DNA of 64,000 nucleotides from NCBI GenBank assembly GCA_012034405.1, contig JAAVLZ010000010.1, positions 1 to 64,000 of the forward strand, written 5' to 3'. The stretch comes from Oscillospiraceae bacterium HV4-5-C5C. GTDB lineage: Bacteria > Bacillota > Clostridia > Saccharofermentanales > Fastidiosipilaceae. How positions within the stretch are numbered: position 1 is the stretch's first letter; every line of letters begins with the position of its first letter. The notes beneath the pieces were generated by a model. It was not told the DNA's origin. It did no database searches and saw nothing but the letters and a program-made list of their open reading frames with translations. Both the position numbers and the translations under genes were made by a program. Shown here one piece after another: positions 1 through 9,598 of the stretch.

Positions 1-114
1 CATGCTTACCGGTATCTGTAAACATAATGAATCTTGGTGAGCTTGTCAATTAATCAGGACACGAGTAAAATAAAACACACTTGTTCTTTAAGCTTGCTTG
101 TCACTTGAAATATA

Positions 115-172
115 TTTGACAATCAAAATATTTGATAATCAAATGATAACACTGGCCTATTTGATTATCAAG
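115..172. promoter_or_regulatory. Three FabT-like operator sites upstream of acyl-CoA synthetase
   Basis: Three near-palindromes lie at 115-127 (TTTGACAATCAAA), 131-143 (TTTGATAATCAAA) and 160-172 (TTTGATTATCAAG). The middle one is perfect apart from its centre base, and the outer two each have one arm mismatch. They closely match the operator I remember for FabT, the MarR-family repressor of fatty acid synthesis in streptococci. The first site contains TTGACA (116-121), a possible -35, so a bound repressor would cover the promoter. The gene starting at 204 activates fatty acids, which fits lipid control. The regulator gene is not in this window, so the identity of the protein that binds is inferred. 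Confidence 0.7.
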
Positions 173-203
173 AAAACATAAAAGCGACGACAGAGGTAAA
201 GAA

Positions 204-2024
204 ATGCAGACTTATTCAGGTAAAAGAATTTTCCAGGGTGAAGACCGGTATCATTCTACCCTGGACTTGATCCGGCGCAGTGCCAAACGTTATCCTAACG
301 CTCCGGCTTATATGTTTCGCCGCAAACCAAACTCTAAGGTGCTGATCCGTTCCTACAGTGAGCTGCTGGCTGATGTGGAAGCGCTGGGTACAGCTTTACA
401 ACAGCATTTTCCCGGCCGGCCGCATATAGCGCTGTTGGGTGAGAATTGCTATGAATGGGCCGTTTCGTATAATGCCGTGATCAATGGGGTCGGAGTGATT
501 GTCCCGATAGACCGCATGACACCTCAGGGAGAGTTGCTGATTCTGCTTGAGCGCAGTCACAGTGAAGTCCTCATTTTGACGCCTAAACATCTGGATCTGG
601 CGGAGAAGGCGCTGAACGCAGTACCTTCTTTGAAAACGATCATCGTACTGGATCCGGTTTCGCCCTACCGCAGCGCGGTTAAGATACCGGAGGATCAGCC
701 CTACATCCGTTACACGGATCTGCTGACTGAAGGGGAAGAAGCGATTGCGCTGGGCTGCAAGGCTTATACCGATCTGGTTCCTGATCCGGATATTATGGCA
801 ACGATTATTTTTACCAGCGGGACGACAGACCAGGCCAAGGGAGTCATGCTCAGTCTGAATAATCTCTGTGCCAATGTATATAATATCAGCGGTTCGCTTC
901 GATTATTTCCCGGTGAACGGGCCCTGTCAGTCCTCCCGCTGCACCATACTTTTGAAACCACCGCGGGTATGCTGGTCATGTATTATTATGGCGTCTGCAT
1001 CTGCTTTAATGATGGGTTGCGATACTTTCCCAATAATCTGGTGGAGTGGAAAATCAATGTGATGATTGGGGTGCCGCTGTTATTTGAAAATGTCTACAAG
1101 CGGGTCAATGATTCCATCGATAAGTCAGGCATGACTAATCTGGTCAAGGTGATGCGACCGGTAGCCCGCGGCCTGGCAGCGGTTGGCCTGCAGACTAACC
1201 GGACGCTGTTTAAGAGCGTATTGGATGGTCTGGGGGGCAGCCTGCGGCTGGTCGTGATCGGTGCCGCAGCTATGGATAAGCACATCCATCAGGCCTTCAT
1301 TGATTTTGGCATCCTGTTTTTACAGGGATACGGGCTGACTGAGTCAAGCCCGGTCGTGGCGGTGGGTACAGAAAAACTGAATGTACCGGGGACTATCGGG
1401 CCGCCGCTGCCGGGTGTTGAGGTGATGATAGACGCGGAGAGTAGTGACGGTTCCACGGTAGGAGAGATACTGACCCGCAGTGAATCGGTTATGCTGGGTT
1501 ATTATGAAAATGAGCCGGCTACACATGACGCAGTTGATGCTGATGGCTGGCTGCATACCGGAGACATGGGCTTTATTGACAGCCGCGGCTGTATTCATAT
1601 AACCGGGCGCTGCAAATCTATGATTGTGCTGACCAACGGCAAAAAAGCCTTTCCTGAAGAAATAGAAGCCAAACTGAACAACATTGCCGGAGTAAAGGAG
1701 AGCTATGCATGGGGACAGCGGAATAAGCGGGACGCGATTGACATCTGTGTCAAATTTCAGCTTAACCGTTCAGAGCTTCCCCTGGCAGACCCAAAAGATA
1801 ACGCGGCTGTCGCCGCCTACCTAAAGGCTGCCATCAGTAAGATCAATGCCGGCATGCCAGGCTATAAAGCCGTGCGTTACTTTATATTTACGGAAGACGA
1901 CTTCATCAGAACCACCACGCTGAAAATCAAACGAAAAGAAGAAGAGAAAAAACTGGCTGCCTGGCTGTCCGCTCAGGGGGTCTATATGCATGATATAGAT
2001 GGGCAGTTTGTTCATATAAGCTGA
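204..2024 (+). CDS. Long-chain fatty acid--CoA ligase (AMP-forming)
   Basis: This 606-residue protein belongs to the adenylate-forming (ANL) enzymes. It would activate a carboxylic acid, probably a fatty acid, with ATP and then load it onto CoA or another thiol. Visible motifs in order are the phosphate-binding loop FTSGTTDQAKGV near residue 203, GYGLTESSP, the core HTGDMG and ITGRCKSMIV around the hinge, and a C-terminal TTTLKIKR containing the catalytic-type lysine. The length is normal for FadD-like synthetases. The ATG is preceded by AGAGG at 192-196. Three FabT-like operators lie just upstream, so control by a lipid-responsive repressor is likely. The next gene, addB, begins 69 bases later and is functionally unrelated. 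Acyl chain length and the thiol acceptor (CoA or acyl carrier protein) cannot be told from sequence. Confidence 0.85.
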   Translation: MQTYSGKRIFQGEDRYHSTLDLIRRSAKRYPNAPAYMFRRKPNSKVLIRSYSELLADVEALGTALQQHFPGRPHIALLGENCYEWAVSYNAVINGVGVIVPIDRMTPQGELLILLERSHSEVLILTPKHLDLAEKALNAVPSLKTIIVLDPVSPYRSAVKIPEDQPYIRYTDLLTEGEEAIALGCKAYTDLVPDPDIMATIIFTSGTTDQAKGVMLSLNNLCANVYNISGSLRLFPGERALSVLPLHHTFETTAGMLVMYYYGVCICFNDGLRYFPNNLVEWKINVMIGVPLLFENVYKRVNDSIDKSGMTNLVKVMRPVARGLAAVGLQTNRTLFKSVLDGLGGSLRLVVIGAAAMDKHIHQAFIDFGILFLQGYGLTESSPVVAVGTEKLNVPGTIGPPLPGVEVMIDAESSDGSTVGEILTRSESVMLGYYENEPATHDAVDADGWLHTGDMGFIDSRGCIHITGRCKSMIVLTNGKKAFPEEIEAKLNNIAGVKESYAWGQRNKRDAIDICVKFQLNRSELPLADPKDNAAVAAYLKAAISKINAGMPGYKAVRYFIFTEDDFIRTTTLKIKRKEEEKKLAAWLSAQGVYMHDIDGQFVHIS

Positions 2025-2093
2025 TCGCATAATCAACACCACCTGAAACCGCAATACCTGGTGGATAGCTGATAAATAGAAGGAGTGGATGAG

Positions 2094-5000
2094 TTGCGCA
2101 TCATATACGGTCCGGATACTTCAGCCTTAGCCCAGACGGTAGTTGAGGAGGTCATCCGGCAAACCAATGACTGGCCGGAACACCGGGCCCTGGTTTTAGT
2201 CCCGGAAGACCGTAAATTGAGCTTTGAACAGCAATTTCTGGCCCGCCAGCCCCAGACCGGCTTGTTCATGACTGATGTGCTGAGTTTCAACCGTCTGGCG
2301 TTCAGGCTGGCAGATGCGGTCAAAGCGTCCGGTAAACTTGCGCCTTCCGTGACGGAGCAGCTGCTGCTGCAAAGCGCTATTTTGAACGGACATGAAGCGG
2401 ATTTCCCTGTTTTAGGCCGCCTGTCTCAGCGGCCGGCTTATTTTCAGGAATTACAAAATCTGCTGGGCTTTTTACAGCGTTATGATATTGGCGCCAATGA
2501 ACTGGAAGCGGCTCAGACGGCTGCAGACCAATTGCCCCAAAGTCTGAGAGATAAATGTCGTGATCTGGCCTTATTACAGCGGCGCTATCAGGAAAGGCTG
2601 CGGCAACTGGGCTATGCTGAACCGGGTCAGTCCCTGAATGAGCTGGGCCGTTTGCTGGAACAATATGCTACTGGTCATCTGGATCCGATCTTGTCTCAGC
2701 AGTTGTCACTTTTAAAACAATTAACCGTTTGGGTTTGTGGTTTTGGTGAGCTGCGTGATTTTACACCGCAGGAGTACCGGATTCTGACCTGGCTGGAAAA
2801 GATCAGCGATCAGTTGAATGTGACCCTTTTGACCAACCGGATTCCTCATGACGCCATGACGCTGAGCTTGACAGAACCAGCTTTCTATTTTGGCGCCCTG
2901 ACCGGGCGCCATCTGGCTCAGGATTTTAACATCCGGCAAACGCTCTACGTAGAGCAGGCCCCCAGGAGTGGCCTCACCCTGAAATCCGGAGTCAAAATGG
3001 CTTCGTTTGCGGGGCTGCAAGCCAGTAAGCGACGCGAAGAGCTCCGCGCGGTACTGGCTCAGATTAAAGCTCTGGTTATGCAGGAGCGCTGCCGCTTCAA
3101 AGATATCGGCATATACCTGACGACGCCTCAGGCCTATTTACCTTACCTGCAGGCTGAACTGGCCGCTTATCAAATACCGGCCTTCCTGGACCAGCCACGG
3201 CATCCGGAGCATTCTGCCATCATCCGCCTGCTTTTAGCCCTGATTGATCTGGCCCAGTATAATTGGAAATCAGACGCGGTAATGGCTTTAATGCGCAGTG
3301 GCGTGCTGACGCAGGTAAACAGTGGACAAGCAGATGAATTTGAGAATTTTATGCTGGCGCGTGGCCTGGACCATGAACTGATCTTTTATGATCCGGCCTA
3401 TGACGACAGTCCGGAACTCAGGCTTTTACGTCAGCAGGCCCTGGATCCGCTCAAGCCCGCAATTTCAGCGCTGCAGCAGGCCGCGACCGTGCAGGCTAAG
3501 ACGGCTTTGATCCGCCAGCTTATGGCCGGATTGAACGCGGAAAGCTGGTGCCGTGATCTGGTATTGAAGCTACGCCAGCAAGGTGAATCGGATCTGGCGG
3601 TGACTCAGGCTCAAGCCTGGCAAAGTTTAGGCCGGATCTTAACTCAGCTTGACCTGCTCCTGCCTCAGCAGCAACTAAATCTGACGGCTTTTACCGAGCT
3701 GATCTTGACCGCACTGACCTCAGAGCTGGCAGCAGTGATACCAACTGAGCTGGATCAGGTGGTGATCGGTCAGGGACGCCGCTTTATGGGCCAGTCCTTT
3801 GCGTATCTGTTTATTGTCGGCGCAGACCGCCAGTCTTTTCCGGCTCAAACGACATCAAGCGCTTTATTAAAAGGCGAAGAGACCAAATTGCTTGCAGCAG
3901 TCCTCAATCAACCGTTGCCCAGCCTTGAGCAGACCCGTCCGCAGGAAAATAAAGTGCTGGAATTACAGCTGCTGCTGGCGGCCCGCCAGTGCGTTTATCT
4001 TTCCTGGACTGGCGATACGGCAGATATGTGTGCTTTATTACAACAACTGTATCACCTGAGTCCTGAACAACTGTTAAGGCAGCTACCGGCTGCCGCGGAG
4101 TCACCGGATGACCTTCGCCTGATGTCTGAATCAGTCTTGCGCTACCGCTTGCTGCTGCGGGATAGCTGTGAGTTTCCCGCAAAAAGCGGGTTGCCTGCTC
4201 CTGTCTGGCCGGCCGGTCAGGAAAACGGGGCTCAGGCTTTACCTGAAATGAAGGCTTATTGGGACAGCTTAAGTGAGGCCTTGTCCATAAACCGGAAGCA
4301 AGTCTTTGACAAGTCAACTCCAGATGCAACTGAACGGCAGCTCCAACCTGCCGGGGTGTTTCCCGGAGGAGATATCAAGCTGCCGACAGACCTGATGACG
4401 GAATACTGGCGCGGCGGACCGCTTTTGTCTGTATCCCAGCTGGAGCAGTATGCTGCTTGCCCGTTTGCGTACTTCGCGCGTTATATCTTACAGGCTAAGG
4501 AACGGGAACAGTTTGAACCGGCTGCGCCGGACCGGGGCAATGCTTTGCATGAGATGCTGGAAATCAGCTATTCATATCTGGAAGATCTGCTAAGGCAAGC
4601 CGCCAGGGATAAGGTCAGTACCCCGGAGTCTGTCTGGCAGCGCTTTCTGGCCTCACCATATGCTGATCCGGACGAGCTGTATCGCCTGGCTTTGGACAGA
4701 CAGCAGCAACTGCGGCGCTTTGACGCACCGGGTTACCGACTGGCGCACGGGCAGCTGCTGAAAAAAACCGCCCGCATGATTTTCCCGCTGACCTGGCAAC
4801 TGGCTCAAACCTCCTCATTTGTCCCCCTCTATTCTGAATGGCGGTTTGGTATGGGGAAAAAAGCTGCCGCGCCGCCCTACGAGCTTTGGTTAAATGAGCA
4901 GCAGAAGCTGAGCCTGGGCGGTAGCATTGACCGGGTGGACGCTGATTTGAGCCAGGGGCGTTTTCAGATCTGGGATTATAAAACCGGGGGGGTCAGCGTG

Positions 5001-5582
5001 AATTATGAGAACATGTATGGCGGCACTGATTTACAGCTGCTGACCTATCTGGATGCCTTTGCTGACTGGCATCGCCCGGGATCCCGGTCCAGCTTGCTTA
5101 TGCCGTCAGGAGAGCAGTCGGCTTTACGTTTACAGCCTTATGATGCTGCCTACTTGCCGATCAGACCAATCCATATCACACATCCGTTTGAACCTAGCGC
5201 TGATCCTAAGGAAATCTTCAGGGAGAATCTGCAAAAAACCTTTAAAGCTTCGGCTATTTCATTGCCGGCGGAGGATTTGGCGCGACTAATGGCCCATAAC
5301 CGTAAAAATCTGCGGCAACTGGGCAAGCAATTACTGGCCGGCTCATATGAAGTCAGACCGGATACAGCGGGGAAAACGGATTCCCCCTGTGTGTATTGTG
5401 CCTATCGTTCAAGTTGTGGTATGGAAAGCGGCCTGACCTTTGCCAGGCGGCCGGAGCGGCTCCTGCCAGAATGTGATGCTGCCGGACAAAGGATCACGAA
5501 AAGTAAGGACAGGCTTATAGCGGCACTCCGGGCCGAAGACGGAAACAATGCTGAGGCCACTGGAAAGGATGACAGTGTATGA
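2094..5582 (+). CDS. addB: ATP-dependent helicase/deoxyribonuclease subunit B
   Basis: AddB is the partner of AddA in the helicase-nuclease that resects double-strand breaks up to Chi. I chose TTG at 2094 because AGGAG at 2081-2085 sits 8 bases upstream; the in-frame GTG at 2085 overlaps that Shine-Dalgarno. The C-terminal RecB-type nuclease shows GSIDRVD and IWDYKTGG. The iron-sulfur staple is complete: one cysteine in CPFAYF and three in CVYCAYRSSC near the end. The N-terminus begins RIIYGPDTSALA, so the GxGKS/T Walker A of Bacillus AddB is absent, as I recall for RexB-type homologues. About 1162 residues is the normal length. The stop overlaps the addA start by four bases, so the two subunits are translationally coupled. 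Confidence 0.93.
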   Translation: MRIIYGPDTSALAQTVVEEVIRQTNDWPEHRALVLVPEDRKLSFEQQFLARQPQTGLFMTDVLSFNRLAFRLADAVKASGKLAPSVTEQLLLQSAILNGHEADFPVLGRLSQRPAYFQELQNLLGFLQRYDIGANELEAAQTAADQLPQSLRDKCRDLALLQRRYQERLRQLGYAEPGQSLNELGRLLEQYATGHLDPILSQQLSLLKQLTVWVCGFGELRDFTPQEYRILTWLEKISDQLNVTLLTNRIPHDAMTLSLTEPAFYFGALTGRHLAQDFNIRQTLYVEQAPRSGLTLKSGVKMASFAGLQASKRREELRAVLAQIKALVMQERCRFKDIGIYLTTPQAYLPYLQAELAAYQIPAFLDQPRHPEHSAIIRLLLALIDLAQYNWKSDAVMALMRSGVLTQVNSGQADEFENFMLARGLDHELIFYDPAYDDSPELRLLRQQALDPLKPAISALQQAATVQAKTALIRQLMAGLNAESWCRDLVLKLRQQGESDLAVTQAQAWQSLGRILTQLDLLLPQQQLNLTAFTELILTALTSELAAVIPTELDQVVIGQGRRFMGQSFAYLFIVGADRQSFPAQTTSSALLKGEETKLLAAVLNQPLPSLEQTRPQENKVLELQLLLAARQCVYLSWTGDTADMCALLQQLYHLSPEQLLRQLPAAAESPDDLRLMSESVLRYRLLLRDSCEFPAKSGLPAPVWPAGQENGAQALPEMKAYWDSLSEALSINRKQVFDKSTPDATERQLQPAGVFPGGDIKLPTDLMTEYWRGGPLLSVSQLEQYAACPFAYFARYILQAKEREQFEPAAPDRGNALHEMLEISYSYLEDLLRQAARDKVSTPESVWQRFLASPYADPDELYRLALDRQQQLRRFDAPGYRLAHGQLLKKTARMIFPLTWQLAQTSSFVPLYSEWRFGMGKKAAAPPYELWLNEQQKLSLGGSIDRVDADLSQGRFQIWDYKTGGVSVNYENMYGGTDLQLLTYLDAFADWHRPGSRSSLLMPSGEQSALRLQPYDAAYLPIRPIHITHPFEPSADPKEIFRENLQKTFKASAISLPAEDLARLMAHNRKNLRQLGKQLLAGSYEVRPDTAGKTDSPCVYCAYRSSCGMESGLTFARRPERLLPECDAAGQRITKSKDRLIAALRAEDGNNAEATGKDDSV

Positions 5583-8500
5583 AGTTTACGGCGGATCAAC
5601 AGCGCGTGATTGACGCGCCCCGCGAAGATATACTGGTACAGGCCGCGGCCGGATCTGGCAAAACTTCCGTTATGGTCCAGCGCCTGATCCGGCGGATGGA
5701 GCTGGGTGAGCTGACTGCTGACCATATGCTGGTACTGACGTTTACTGACGCCGCCAGCAGCAGTATGAAACGAAAAATCGAACAGCGACTCCAGGAGGCT
5801 ATCGACGCGGCGCCGACCGGGCCGGGCCGGGAGCATTTACAGCAGCAGCAATTACTGCTTCCTTATGCGGCGGTCTCCACCATTCACGCCTTCTGTCTGG
5901 GCCTGGTTAAACAGCAGGCCTATCTGTTGCCGCAACAGGGAGACTGGCTGCCGCGTTTTGATGCCAAAACCCGTACCGCCGACGCGCAGGAAAGCGCGGA
6001 CTTGCTGGAAGAGGCCGCCGCAGAAGTCCTTGATCAAGCTTACCGGCGCCTGGAAGCGGCAGAACAAGCTGGCCCCCAGGCAGCTGCCCAGCCTGAGTTG
6101 GAGGAGCGGGATCAGCTCTATGCCTTTATTGAGCAATACCAGCGGGGGAATGATGACCGGTCTTTGCGTGACATCCTTGGCCAGACCTATGAATTCCTGC
6201 GGACGCTGCCTGACTACCGGGACTGGCTGCAACACGCCATTCTATCATATGAGCAGGCTTGTGCTGACTTTGATCACAGTCCGGCCTCAAGCTGGCTGAA
6301 AGGCCAGCTTCGCTTAAGCCTGGATGAGTTGGAGAGTCAGGCCGTTGAAATTCAGGCTGTGCTGGATAATCCGGAAACCAGGCTGAAGACCCCCAAAAAC
6401 AAAAAGGACCTGCAAGCGGAGATAGATAATCAGCTGTTGCTGACGGAAATACAGCAGTGCCTGACGGATATGCTTCGCTTAAGACAATTGCTGCAGGCTG
6501 AGCCTTTACCGGGCTGGGATCAGATCCATCAGGCCGGTCTGAGCCTCAGTTTACCCAGGCTGGACGCCAGAGGTAAAAATCCAGGAAAATTATATTTATC
6601 GTCGGCGGTTAATGGGATCCTGGGCCGTTTGCTGCGGCAGCTAAACGGCCAGTTCCCGGGCAATGCTTTAAGTAATGGGAAGCTGGAGGATGCGCTGCCG
6701 CTCTTTCATCTGGACTGTCAGCGGATCGAAGCTGATTTAAAATTGGGCCTTCCAGCCTTAAAAGGTCTGGGCCTTTTACTGAGGCAGCTGGACGAAGCGT
6801 ACAACCGCCTGAAAACAAGAGCCAAGGTAATTGATTTTGCCGATTTTGAGCATCTGGCCTTGTGGCTGCTGCGCCAGCCCGCAGTCAGGCAAAGCTGTCT
6901 GGAACAGTATCAGGAAATATATATTGATGAGTTTCAGGATACCTCCAGTATCCAGAATGCCATCCTGACGCTGTTGGATCAGGGTAACTTGTTTGCGGTG
7001 GGTGATATTAAACAGAGTATATACTGGTTCAGACATGCCAAGCCAGATATATTTTTAGCGCGAGCCGCCTGGCTCAGGTCGCAGCCACAGGCAGGCAGTC
7101 TGTTAAGGCTGCAGCATAATTTCCGCAGTGAAAAACCGATTCTGGCCGTCGTGAATCAATTGTTCTCAACCCTTATGACCAGGACCAGCTGTGGTTTTGA
7201 TTATAGCGACGGCCATGAGTTATGTACGCTGAAAACCGAAGATCAGTCGCTTGCGGTCTGCTGCCTGCTGATTAAGCCGGACCTGGGAGACGCTGATGGA
7301 GCTGCTCAACGCCGGGAGCAGGCCGCTTCCTGCCTGGAAGGTCCCATCCGCGCCCTGATCAGGCAGGGGGTTGAGCCCTCGGACATTGCGGTTTTGTGCC
7401 GTAATAATGACCTGGTTGAAACAACCTCCAGGGTGCTGGCACAAATGGGCTTACCGGCTCAGTTGCCCTCAGATAGAGGGTTTATGGAAACGCTGGAACT
7501 GCGGGTCCTGGAGTCTCTGCTGTATTTACTGGATAATCAGGCCCAGGATATTCCCTTGCTGTCTGTACTGACTCAGCTGCCGGTATATGGCGGCTACAGC
7601 CCGACGCAGCTGCTGAAAATCAGACTCCACTGGCTGAAGCAGCCGCCGCAGGACAGGCAGCCGGACAGCTTTCATGCTGCGGTCCGCTATTATGAGCAGA
7701 CCGGCAGTGACGACTGGCTGCGTCAGCGTCTGACGCGGACGCTGTCCTGGCTGGATTTGCTGCGGCAACAGGCCAGCTATCTGAGTGTCAGTGATCTGAT
7801 TGACCGCATATATAAAGATTGTTCGCTACCGGAGTACGCGGCCGGCCTGCCGCGGGCCGGCGCCCGGCTGCAAAATCTGAGTTTGTTTCAGGAATGGGCC
7901 TGGCAGTACCAGCAACGGCAGCCCCGCGGACTGACTTACTTTGCCCGTTACGTTCAGCAACAGCGCCTTAAGGCCCGCACCCCTCAGCTTTTTGAAGAAA
8001 GCAGCCCGGTGCCAGGTCAGATCAGGGTCATGACCTTTCACCGTAGTAAAGGCCTGGAATTCCCCTATGTCTTTTTGCTGGGACTGGAACGCAGTCTGAA
8101 TTTACGTACAGGTTCTTTTTATCTGCTGGATGAAGACCTGGGCATAGGTCCATCTATCCAGTATCCGGAAACATTATTGTCTTTTCCCTCGCTGCCTCAG
8201 CTGGTTATCCGGCAAAAGCATGAAGCAGAAGCATATGCAGAAGAGATGCGTTTGCTGTATGTCGCCATGACCCGCGCGCAAAAAGGCCTGTTTTTGCTGA
8301 CCCAGACGGAGCAGGCCGCTCTGCTGCCGGAACGGATCATGAAAGGGCTGCTGAATTTGCCCGGTCCGGCACTTAAAGCAGAGGACATTCCGGATTGGAT
8401 GCGCCTGAATCTGACGAGTTATGCTGATATGCTGTTTTTACCCCTGCTCAGCGCGGATCCGGACTTAAGCGGCCAGTTAGCCGATCTGGCAGACCGGCAC

Positions 8501-9598
8501 AGTTTGGCGTATGGGAACTGGCGCTTTGTCTCCATTCAAAGCCAGCAGCAGGGGGAGTGGAGTCCCGGTCTGCTGACATTGCCTGACCTGACTCCCGGCA
8601 ATACGCTTCAGAGTCAGCCTGAAACGCCGGACACCGGATCAGCTGAGTTAGGTCAGGTTGCCGCTCAGCCTGAACAGGCAAAGACCAGGTCAGCCCAAGC
8701 CGAGCAGGTTATCCCGCCGCTGCCAGCTGCGGATCAAGTCAGATTGATTGCTGCCAGTTACAGCTACCAATATCCACATCAGGATGCAACCAGGACTGCG
8801 GTCAAGTATAGTGTCAGCGAATTAAAGCGTCAGGCGGATCTGGCGGCTGCTAACCTGAGCATGGCTGATCCTCAGCTGAAGGGACAGGAAGGGGAGCTAT
8901 ACCCGCCCCCAGCGGGGCTGACCTTTGAGGTTGAACCCTGGCCTGAACCCCCGGTCAGCTCTCAGCTTGTCAGGGCTAATACGCCTGAAGCCAGCTTACA
9001 GCGCCTTGAAGAAGATCCCAGAATGCAAGGAATCCTGCTGCATAAGGTTTGGCGTTACATTCCGGCTGCTTTGATCCGTTCAGCCCGTTCAAGTGACGGG
9101 CCTGCTGAAACGGCCCGGGTGATTCAGGCAATTCAAGGCTACCTGGATCACCTTACCCAACTGCAGTTAATTGATGCTGTTTCGCGCCGATGGTTGAAAG
9201 GCCAGGAAACGGCGCTGGCAGCTTATTTGCGTTCTGCACTGGCCGCACGGCTGGCCGCGGCTCAGGCCGCCAATCACGCGGTTTACCGGGAAATGCCTTT
9301 CACTTTGGCTGTTTGTGCCAGTGAACTTTTCCCTGAACGGGTCTATCATGAGCAGGAAACGGTATTAGTACAGGGCATTATTGACTTATGGTTTGCCGAA
9401 GGCGAAAACGCGGTACTGGTTGATTATAAGACTGATCGGTTGCCGGCTGACCGGGCGCTGGCAGAAGCTTACTTAAGCCAGCGCTATGGCCGGCAGCTGG
9501 AGCTTTACAGCCGGGCTATAGAAGGCGGCAGTGGAAAAATGGTCAAGGAAAAACTGATCTGGTCAATCAGCCGGGGAGAGGCCTACCGGCTGGTCTGA
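5579..9598 (+). CDS. addA: ATP-dependent helicase/nuclease subunit A
   Basis: AddA is the superfamily 1A motor and second nuclease of the AddAB recombination complex. The N-terminus carries the Walker A AAAGSGKTSVM near residue 22. Helicase motif II appears as IDEFQDTS near residue 450, followed by GDIKQSIYWFRHA, and a later MTFHRSKGLEF and LLYVAMTRAQ give motifs V and VI. The C-terminal RecB-type nuclease shows LLHKVWRYIP, GIIDLWF and VDYKTDR, so its metal-binding residues are present. A low-complexity stretch rich in Gln, Ala and Pro (about residues 1010-1050) links helicase and nuclease. At 1339 residues it is slightly long for AddA. It overlaps addB by four bases and its last 36 bases overlap the 3' end of the convergent tadA. 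Confidence 0.95.
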   Translation: MKFTADQQRVIDAPREDILVQAAAGSGKTSVMVQRLIRRMELGELTADHMLVLTFTDAASSSMKRKIEQRLQEAIDAAPTGPGREHLQQQQLLLPYAAVSTIHAFCLGLVKQQAYLLPQQGDWLPRFDAKTRTADAQESADLLEEAAAEVLDQAYRRLEAAEQAGPQAAAQPELEERDQLYAFIEQYQRGNDDRSLRDILGQTYEFLRTLPDYRDWLQHAILSYEQACADFDHSPASSWLKGQLRLSLDELESQAVEIQAVLDNPETRLKTPKNKKDLQAEIDNQLLLTEIQQCLTDMLRLRQLLQAEPLPGWDQIHQAGLSLSLPRLDARGKNPGKLYLSSAVNGILGRLLRQLNGQFPGNALSNGKLEDALPLFHLDCQRIEADLKLGLPALKGLGLLLRQLDEAYNRLKTRAKVIDFADFEHLALWLLRQPAVRQSCLEQYQEIYIDEFQDTSSIQNAILTLLDQGNLFAVGDIKQSIYWFRHAKPDIFLARAAWLRSQPQAGSLLRLQHNFRSEKPILAVVNQLFSTLMTRTSCGFDYSDGHELCTLKTEDQSLAVCCLLIKPDLGDADGAAQRREQAASCLEGPIRALIRQGVEPSDIAVLCRNNDLVETTSRVLAQMGLPAQLPSDRGFMETLELRVLESLLYLLDNQAQDIPLLSVLTQLPVYGGYSPTQLLKIRLHWLKQPPQDRQPDSFHAAVRYYEQTGSDDWLRQRLTRTLSWLDLLRQQASYLSVSDLIDRIYKDCSLPEYAAGLPRAGARLQNLSLFQEWAWQYQQRQPRGLTYFARYVQQQRLKARTPQLFEESSPVPGQIRVMTFHRSKGLEFPYVFLLGLERSLNLRTGSFYLLDEDLGIGPSIQYPETLLSFPSLPQLVIRQKHEAEAYAEEMRLLYVAMTRAQKGLFLLTQTEQAALLPERIMKGLLNLPGPALKAEDIPDWMRLNLTSYADMLFLPLLSADPDLSGQLADLADRHSLAYGNWRFVSIQSQQQGEWSPGLLTLPDLTPGNTLQSQPETPDTGSAELGQVAAQPEQAKTRSAQAEQVIPPLPAADQVRLIAASYSYQYPHQDATRTAVKYSVSELKRQADLAAANLSMADPQLKGQEGELYPPPAGLTFEVEPWPEPPVSSQLVRANTPEASLQRLEEDPRMQGILLHKVWRYIPAALIRSARSSDGPAETARVIQAIQGYLDHLTQLQLIDAVSRRWLKGQETALAAYLRSALAARLAAAQAANHAVYREMPFTLAVCASELFPERVYHEQETVLVQGIIDLWFAEGENAVLVDYKTDRLPADRALAEAYLSQRYGRQLELYSRAIEGGSGKMVKEKLIWSISRGEAYRLV

